Source: Limnohabitans sp.
GTDB taxonomy: Bacteria > Planctomycetota > Phycisphaerae > Phycisphaerales > SM1A02
Direction of reading: 5' to 3'
NCBI GenBank assembly: GCA_030054275.1
Contig: JASGCF010000234.1
Location: forward strand, 1-5,493
Length of the DNA stretch: 5,493 nucleotides
Shown in pieces: positions 5,243 to 5,493 of the stretch (the first letter of the stretch is position 1; the number at the start of each line of letters is the position of its first letter). Below the pieces are notes generated by a model. The model worked only from the letters and a program-made list of their open reading frames with translations, made no database searches and had not been told where the DNA came from. The position numbers and the translations under genes are program-made.

Positions 5243-5493
5243 TTACCCGCCCCAATTGGTGAGCAAGATGGAAAGATCTGCGCCACCGATGGCGCCGTCG
5301 CCGTTGAGATCACCAACCGGCGGGTTCGGCACGCCCCAGAAGGCGAGCATCACAGCGAGGTCGGCCGCGTTGATCGCTCCGTCGAGGTTGAGATCACCGC
5401 GCGCCAACTCGCACGCGTCGAGTCGGCCGTTCGCGTTTTTGTCATCCGCACCGGCCGCGATCTCGCAGTTGTCGGGGATCGTGTTCGCGTTGC
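5243..5493 (-). CDS. C-terminus of a dockerin-type secreted protein (partial)
   Basis: Only the last 82 complete codons are in the window; the gene continues past the right edge, so its main domain is unseen. Reading inward, there are two copies of an N-A-N-x-x-x-D-x-C-E motif (NANTIPDNCE, then NANGRLDACE), resembling the calcium-binding, cysteine-bearing linkers common in planctomycete extracellular proteins. Two 22-residue dockerin I-like units follow at 5333-5398 and 5249-5314. Each starts G-D-L-N-x-D-G-A-I and ends in W-G, separated by the linker VPNPPV. D-x-N-x-D-G is the calcium loop of this EF-hand-like fold. The protein stops two residues after the last Trp (NWGG), so the module is strictly C-terminal. 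Such tails in Phycisphaerae occur on many exported proteins and are presumed to anchor or sort them, not to build cellulosomes; this is inference. The stop codon is four bases from the convergent rluA stop, with no visible terminator. Confidence 0.9.
   Translation of the reverse strand, partial: NANTIPDNCEIAAGADDKNANGRLDACELARGDLNLDGAINAADLAVMLAFWGVPNPPVGDLNGDGAIGGADLSILLTNWGG
5249..5398 (-). repeat. Duplicated dockerin-like calcium-loop units
   Basis: Two 66-base units (5333-5398 and 5249-5314) separated by 18 bases encode near-identical 22-residue loops, GDLNLDGAINAADL...WG and GDLNGDGAIGGADL...WG. The similarity is clear in protein and partly visible in DNA. It reflects the normal two-loop build of a dockerin module and not a mobile repeat. 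Confidence 0.85.

Noticed and set aside
5252..5259. Eight-base palindrome CCAATTGG near the dockerin gene stop
   Set aside because: It is short enough to be chance, encodes the conserved Asn-Trp of the second loop and has no T-run beside it, so it is not a terminator.

Overview
The window looks like a piece of a chromosome from a Planctomycetota bacterium, most likely of the Phycisphaerae/Phycisphaerales type. The main clue is the C-terminus encoded at the right edge on the minus strand: an N-x-N-x-x-x-D-x-C-E tandem followed by two dockerin-like calcium loops, each ending in W-G. That arrangement is characteristic of secreted planctomycete proteins. Sparse Shine-Dalgarno sites, GC-rich sequence and envelope lipoproteins fit as well. 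The assignment is an inference from protein style, not from a marker gene.

Layout. Positions 1-245 hold no gene I can support. Positions 246-821 (+) encode an unrecognised protein of 191 residues with a secretion-type hydrophobic segment and a Ser/Thr run; its DNA also carries two overlapping perfect palindromes. An 87-base convergent gap follows. The minus strand from 4539 down to 909 is a compact, apparently co-transcribed three-gene unit: a six-repeat PD40 (TolB-like beta-propeller) lipoprotein, L-aspartate oxidase NadB, and a second, unrecognised lipoprotein. The two junctions are close enough for translational coupling: GTGA or an 8-base gap, then TGATG. Divergent from this unit, 4564-5238 (+) encodes an RluA-type pseudouridine synthase. 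The 24 bases between the two divergent starts contain a symmetric -10-like heptamer (TAGTGTA). Four bases after rluA, the C-terminus of the dockerin-type protein runs in from the right on the minus strand.

How the genes fit together. NadB oxidises L-aspartate to iminoaspartate, the first step of de novo NAD synthesis; nadA and nadC are not in the window. Its flanking partners are both predicted envelope lipoproteins, so the cluster is not a classical nad operon and no shared pathway is evident. RluA is an RNA-modification housekeeping enzyme. No mobile element, CRISPR array, tRNA, rRNA or recognised defence system is present. The less ordinary points are the symmetric divergent promoter candidate, the NadB/lipoprotein packing, the two unrecognised exported proteins and the nested palindromes.
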